This document shows positions 63,501 to 64,000 of a DNA stretch of 64,000 nt, piece after piece. Source of the stretch: Phlegmacium glaucopus (Eukaryota; Basidiomycota; Agaricomycetes; Agaricales; Cortinariaceae). The translations under genes were made by a program, and so were the position numbers. Below the pieces are notes generated by a model, which was not told where the DNA came from, made no database searches, and saw only the letters and a list, made by a program, of their open reading frames with translations. The stretch lies in assembly GCA_015039465.1 (NCBI GenBank), contig MU130492.1:62001-126000 (forward strand). Direction: 5' to 3'. The stretch's first letter is position 1, and each line of letters starts with the position of its first letter.

Positions 63501-63514
63501 TTTTGTGAGTATAT

Positions 63515-63590
63515 GGATCCTATCACCGCCTTGTCCTTCCCTCTTCCAAAACGGATCCATTTCGCAAGGGTGTCCTTGGCCCCCTTTTTT
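63515..63590 (+). pseudogene. Fragment of YR-element recombinase
   Basis: Reads HRLVLPSSKTDPFRKGV, matching IRIVLPSSKTDPFRKGVSIL of the recombinase at 6743-7720. The surroundings carry a duplicated CTTGGCCCCCTTTTTT. Only a short piece survives. Confidence 0.55.
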
Positions 63591-63844
63591 TTGGTGAGTT
63601 TTTTATTTCTCATTAATTTTCTCGCTGCTGAATGTTACCAAACGAAGGCCTCCAAGCTCACACATACTCCCCATCTCTGCCACCTACCCCAAAGGTACTA
63701 TCATTTGCAACGTTAAGGCTCGATGAAGGCTGTGGGCTCTCAAACCCATGGATTCTTTCTTTTTTACCGACTCTTTTTCCTTTTTTTTTCATGATTGCTC
63801 GCCACTGACACCACATTCGCAGCCACCGCCCCCTCAACCTCGAG

Positions 63845-64000
63845 TCAAGCTTACTACATAGATATTGAATTTTTTTTTGCAGTGATACCCCTTGATATGA
63901 AAGGAATTAAAATCAAGGATTTCTCTTTGCCCAGATCTGAGAGTTCCTCGGGTGGAGTGGTGATGGTGGTACGAAGCTTTTATCACATCACTTTTTCCTG
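63845..64000 (+). repeat. Kinase-upstream module at window end
   Basis: AAGCTTACTACATAGAT ... GGTGATGGTGGTACGAAGC ... CACTTTTTCCTG matches 42797-42900 plus 51001-51060 and the start of the module before kinase 1. It is cut off by the window edge. Confidence 0.65.

Overview
The window is repeat-rich nuclear DNA from a filamentous basidiomycete, most likely an Agaricomycete. The evidence is short (about 48-56 nt) GT-AG introns, fungal-specific FunK1-type kinases, a Plavaka-like transposase gene, a Ngaro-like tyrosine-recombinase retroelement, a Tf1/sushi-type Ty3/gypsy element, and a NACHT/GATA mosaic gene of the kind basidiomycetes carry. No bacterial-style operons, tRNA, rRNA or CRISPR arrays were seen.

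Layout. 0-17.7 kb is a nested transposon graveyard. At least five solo LTRs of one family (TGTTACATT...CTTAACA, 5-bp target duplications) sit inside other LTRs and MULE-like MITEs (9-bp duplications), and these in turn have shattered an old FunK1 kinase gene (3.2-4.9 kb plus 11.6-11.8 kb). Inside that nest lies a complete Ngaro-like retroelement (6195-10943) with Gag, RT/RNase H and tyrosine-recombinase ORFs and intact split direct repeats. 17.9-25.4 kb holds three copies of a segment with an unrecognised 138-142 aa gene, plus a decaying multi-exon gene (19.7-20.9 kb). 26.1-28.4 and 37.1-39.4 kb are two intact paralogous FunK1 kinase genes. A complete 8.2-kb Plavaka-like DNA transposon (28791-37020) carrying three intact spliced genes was inserted in the upstream region of the second. 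41.0-41.7 kb is a diverged ~170-bp tandem repeat.

42901-51000 is a young Ty3/gypsy chromovirus on the minus strand. Its two 435-bp LTRs look identical, it has a CCCCC duplication and a self-priming signature. Besides gag, protease and pol it carries a zinc-knuckle ORF and a host-like BTB/POZ ORF between pol and the 3' LTR. 51897-56064 is a TIR transposon (7-bp duplication) interrupted by a 248-N gap. The ~1.3 kb just left of the gap makes biological sense only when read backwards without complementing: it then encodes the N-terminal coiled coil of the same transposase. This is almost certainly an assembly or sequence-handling error. 56.8-60.8 kb is a large minus-strand mosaic gene with an N-terminal basidiomycete domain, a degenerate GATA zinc finger and two P-loops. 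The last 3 kb is mostly featureless and ends in a repeat module that elsewhere lies upstream of the kinase genes.

The most notable observations are the reversed block at 52.1-53.4 kb, the BTB-carrying retrotransposon, the three-gene Plavaka-like element, the MITE composite that holds an antisense kinase fragment, and the GATA/P-loop mosaic gene. Exon boundaries were placed by eye and checked for phase; family assignments come from recognised motifs, not database searches.
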